From: an uncultured Pelagibacteraceae bacterium
GTDB taxonomy: Bacteria; Pseudomonadota; Alphaproteobacteria; Pelagibacterales; Pelagibacteraceae
Length of the DNA stretch: 64,000 nucleotides
Direction of reading: 5' to 3'
Assembly (NCBI GenBank): GCA_902535155.1
Contig: CACASB010000002.1
Location: 24,914 to 88,913, forward strand
Shown here: positions 61,520 to 64,000 of the stretch, piece after piece
Position numbering within the stretch: position 1 is the stretch's first letter
Layout: each line of letters opens with the position of its first letter
The notes under the pieces: generated by a model
Database searches by the model: none
The model's input: only the letters and a program-made list of their open reading frames with translations
What the model was told of the DNA's origin: nothing
Made by a program: the position numbers and the translations under genes

Positions 61520-63881
61520 ATTTAAAAAAATTAGTCTTATCTTTTTAATAAAATTAATTTTTATACCTTTGGCTATTGGCGAAGAAATAAACTTTGAGGC
61601 AAATTTAATTGAGTTAATTGATAAAGATAAAAGGATAATAGCTAAAAAAAATGTAAAAATTTTCAATAATACAGAGACAATATATGCAGATGAAATGGAT
61701 TATGATAAATCAAAACAAACGATTAAGGCAAAAGGAAATATACTTGTAGAAGTCCCAAGTGAAAAAATAAAGATTTTTAGTGAAAAGTTAACATATCTTA
61801 AAAATAAAGAATTAATAATTTTAGATAATTCCGTAAAAATTGAATTTGATAATAAATTTTTATTTACAACGAATGAGGCAATATATGACAAAAACCAAAA
61901 AAAAATTAATGTAAATTACAATTCTGAGTTCAAAGATATTACCGGTAATGTAGTTTCTGCAAAAAAAGCAGAATTTTTGTTAATTAATAAATTATTAAAA
62001 ATTGAGAATGTTAATCTTATTGATGAACTAAAAAATAAGTATTCTTTTAATAAAGCAATACTAAATTTTCAGGATAATCAATTAATTGCAGACGGAATTA
62101 AAATTGATTTTTTCAAAAATAGTTTTGACAATAATGAAAATGACCCGAGATTAAGAGGCAATTTTATGTATTCTGATAATAACAAATCACTAATTAAAAA
62201 AGGAGTATTTACAACGTGTAAAAAAATAGGTGACAAATGTCCTCCATGGCAATTAAAAGCTCAAGAAATTAAACATGATAAATCAAAAAAAACTATTTAT
62301 TATAAAAATGCTTGGCTAGAAATTTATGATAAACCGGTAATATATTTTCCCAGATTTTTTCATCCAGATCCAACCGTGAAAAGACAATCTGGATTTTTGG
62401 TTCCTAAATTTGAGAGCTCGAGTTCACTTGGAGACTCCTTGTCAATTCCCTATTATAATGTAATATCAGAAAGCAAAGATTTTACTTTTACACCTAAAAT
62501 TTATAGTGATAACGAAGGATTATTTCAAAGTGAATACAGACAAGAAAATAAGAATTCTTCACATATTGCAGATATAAGTATTAAAAAAGATAGCGAAAGA
62601 TCTAAATCTCATTTTTTTTCTAATACAATTGCAAAACTTGATTTATCATATTTTGAAAATAGTGAGCTAGAAATAAATTTAGAAACAACTTCAAATGATA
62701 ATTATTTAAAATCTCATAAAATTAAATCGGCTATAACAAATAACAATTCCCTACTAAATTCATTTTTGTTATTAAAAGGAAATAGAGACGATTTATACCT
62801 AGAGGCTAAAATTGAAGCATATGAAGATTTAACTAAAGAAAATGACAGTGACAAGTATCAATATTTACTTCCAAGCTTTGAGCTTTCAAAAAGTTTTAAT
62901 AATAATTTGAGTTTAGCTTCTAATGGTTATCACAAAAATTATAATACGAATATATTTGAGAGAGTGTTAATAAATGACGTTAAATATACTACAATTCCCA
63001 GAATTACTTCAAATGGATTTGTAAATAAATTGAACTTATTATTTAAAAATGTAACTACTGACAGTGAAAACTCAAATGAATATAACAATACTTTTAGATC
63101 GCAAAATTTTGGATCCCTTCTATATGATATTTCTTTTCCAATGAAAAGAGAGGGCAGTATTTATGATAATTTTTTATCAGGTAAAGCCTCTTTTATGTAT
63201 AGTCCTAATAAAAATAAAAATATTAAAAACTTAGATAGAAAAATAAATATAAAGAATGTTTTCTCTCAAAATCGATTAGGATTAAATGATAGTGTTGAGG
63301 GTGGTCAATCTTTGACCTTAGGAGGTGAATATAAAATAACAGACAAACAGAATAATAGTATTTTAACAGGGGGTCTAGCATCTGTTATAAGAGATAAACG
63401 TGATGAAAAACTCCCAATTAATTCGACTTTAAATAATAAAAGCTCAGACTTAATAGGTTCTTTGAATTTTACTCCAAATGAAAATTTTAATATTGATTAT
63501 ACCTTTTCACTTGATAATGACTTTAGTTCAACAAATTATAATCTTGTTAAAACAAATTTAACAATTAATAAATTTGTTACAACTTTTGAATTTTTACAAG
63601 AGGATGATGAAGTTGGTAGTGAAAACTATTACTCAAATGAGATGGCTTTTATGTTTAACGAAACAAATTCTTTAAAATATAGAACTAGAAGAAATAAGAA
63701 GACTGATTTAACCGAATATTATAACCTAATATATGAATACAAAAATGACTGCTTAACTGCAGCGATACAATATAATAAGGATTATTATTCTGATAAAGAT
63801 TTAAAACCAAATGAAGAAATATTTTTTTCAATTTCTATAGTACCGTTTTCAAAAATAAATTCCCCAAGTAAAAGAAAATGA
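61509..63881 (+). CDS. lptD: LptD, outer-membrane LPS assembly protein
   Basis: A 790-residue outer-membrane protein with a signal peptide (LIFLIKLIFIPLAIGEE, cleavage near residue 26). The N-terminal OstA/LptA-like repeats cover residues 27-210 (EINFEANLIELIDKDKRIIAKKNV and repeated ADEM-D). The conserved CxPPW motif occurs as KIGDKCPPWQLKAQEI near 242, then YFPRFFHPDPTVKRQSGFLVPKF, and the rest is the beta-barrel. It inserts LPS into the outer leaflet with LptE. Its stop overlaps the surA start by 4 bases. Confidence 0.93.
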   Translation: MKNKFKKISLIFLIKLIFIPLAIGEEINFEANLIELIDKDKRIIAKKNVKIFNNTETIYADEMDYDKSKQTIKAKGNILVEVPSEKIKIFSEKLTYLKNKELIILDNSVKIEFDNKFLFTTNEAIYDKNQKKINVNYNSEFKDITGNVVSAKKAEFLLINKLLKIENVNLIDELKNKYSFNKAILNFQDNQLIADGIKIDFFKNSFDNNENDPRLRGNFMYSDNNKSLIKKGVFTTCKKIGDKCPPWQLKAQEIKHDKSKKTIYYKNAWLEIYDKPVIYFPRFFHPDPTVKRQSGFLVPKFESSSSLGDSLSIPYYNVISESKDFTFTPKIYSDNEGLFQSEYRQENKNSSHIADISIKKDSERSKSHFFSNTIAKLDLSYFENSELEINLETTSNDNYLKSHKIKSAITNNNSLLNSFLLLKGNRDDLYLEAKIEAYEDLTKENDSDKYQYLLPSFELSKSFNNNLSLASNGYHKNYNTNIFERVLINDVKYTTIPRITSNGFVNKLNLLFKNVTTDSENSNEYNNTFRSQNFGSLLYDISFPMKREGSIYDNFLSGKASFMYSPNKNKNIKNLDRKINIKNVFSQNRLGLNDSVEGGQSLTLGGEYKITDKQNNSILTGGLASVIRDKRDEKLPINSTLNNKSSDLIGSLNFTPNENFNIDYTFSLDNDFSSTNYNLVKTNLTINKFVTTFEFLQEDDEVGSENYYSNEMAFMFNETNSLKYRTRRNKKTDLTEYYNLIYEYKNDCLTAAIQYNKDYYSDKDLKPNEEIFFSISIVPFSKINSPSKRK

Positions 63882-64000
63882 AAAAATATTTTCTGCTAAG
63901 TTTGATATTTTTATCAATTTTAAATTTTAAATTAGCTAGTGCTGAAATATTTATTCAAACTAAAATTAACAATGAGATCATTAGCAATATAGATGTTAAA
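63878..64000 (+). CDS. surA: SurA-type periplasmic chaperone/peptidyl-prolyl isomerase (5' part only)
   Basis: The frame starts at ATG 63878, overlapping the lptD stop (ATGA type), and is open to the window end, 41 codons. The visible part is a signal peptide (KKYFLLSLIFLSILNFKLASA) followed by EIFIQTKINNEIISNIDVK, the N-terminal strand of SurA-type proteins. The gene order lptD-surA is conserved in proteobacteria. SurA carries outer-membrane proteins through the periplasm. The isomerase domains lie beyond the window. Confidence 0.8.
   Translation, partial: MKKYFLLSLIFLSILNFKLASAEIFIQTKINNEIISNIDVK

Overview
The window looks like a chromosome segment from a SAR11-type alphaproteobacterium (order Pelagibacterales). 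The DNA is very AT-rich, with Lys/Asn/Ile-rich proteins. Genes are packed with overlaps of 1-35 bases. No mobile elements, CRISPR arrays, rRNA or tRNA genes were seen. Several blocks have an alphaproteobacterial order: sufB-C-D-S-U-T-A behind an Rrf2 regulator, purM-purN opposite a DUF2066 gene and hda, aroQ-accB-accC near a DUF2155 gene and an NDUFA12-like gene, and lptF-lptG-lptD-surA. The species assignment is an inference; no rRNA is present to confirm it.

Layout. 1-7.9 kb: end of a PQQ sugar dehydrogenase, an Ldh2-family dehydrogenase, a ColD-like sugar 3-dehydratase with a sugar reductase/epimerase, a phosphotransacetylase, a HisD-family dehydrogenase that resembles sulfopropanediol dehydrogenase, and two polyprenyl-sugar glycosyltransferase genes. 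7.9-13 kb: alternative oxidase, LysE exporter, methyltransferase, 1-Cys peroxiredoxin, an ETHE1-like persulfide dioxygenase, cysE and cysK. 13-16.8 kb: a cluster of small genes (GYD, DUF1330, DUF2798, small membrane proteins), SRAP/YedK, an SMR transporter homologue and an AhpD-like protein. 16.8-24.1 kb: sugar epimerase, HisN-like phosphatase, a BBOX-like dioxygenase, methyltransferases, CcdA, an aldehyde dehydrogenase and a second GYD gene. 24.1-30.5 kb: DsrE-like gene, DUF779 gene, exaC-type aldehyde dehydrogenase, two EamA transporters, YbaK and glnA. 30.5-36.9 kb: the complete suf operon with its regulator and operators. 36.9-64 kb: mostly housekeeping genes (anmK, tyrS, prfB, mrcA, rne, thiGS, aroQ, accBC, aspS, hda, purMN, ndk, pepA, lptFGD and the start of surA).

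How the genes work together. The suf genes form a self-contained iron-sulfur assembly operon. A near-perfect IscR type-1 site overlaps its promoter and two Fur-type boxes lie upstream, which points to joint control by cluster status and iron. The ExaC/DUF779/DsrE block looks like an aldehyde-oxidation unit with its own dyads and hairpins. CysE, CysK and the ETHE1-like protein suggest local cysteine and persulfide chemistry. The ColD-like pair suggests a 3,6-dideoxyhexose on a surface glycan.

The observations most worth following up are: prfB with an intact programmed +1 frameshift, so the gene must be read through a stop; RNase E without its zinc-link cysteines; an SMR protein without the essential glutamate; a free-standing NrdJ C-terminal domain; a parS-like site between two transporter genes; and the dual IscR/Fur control region.
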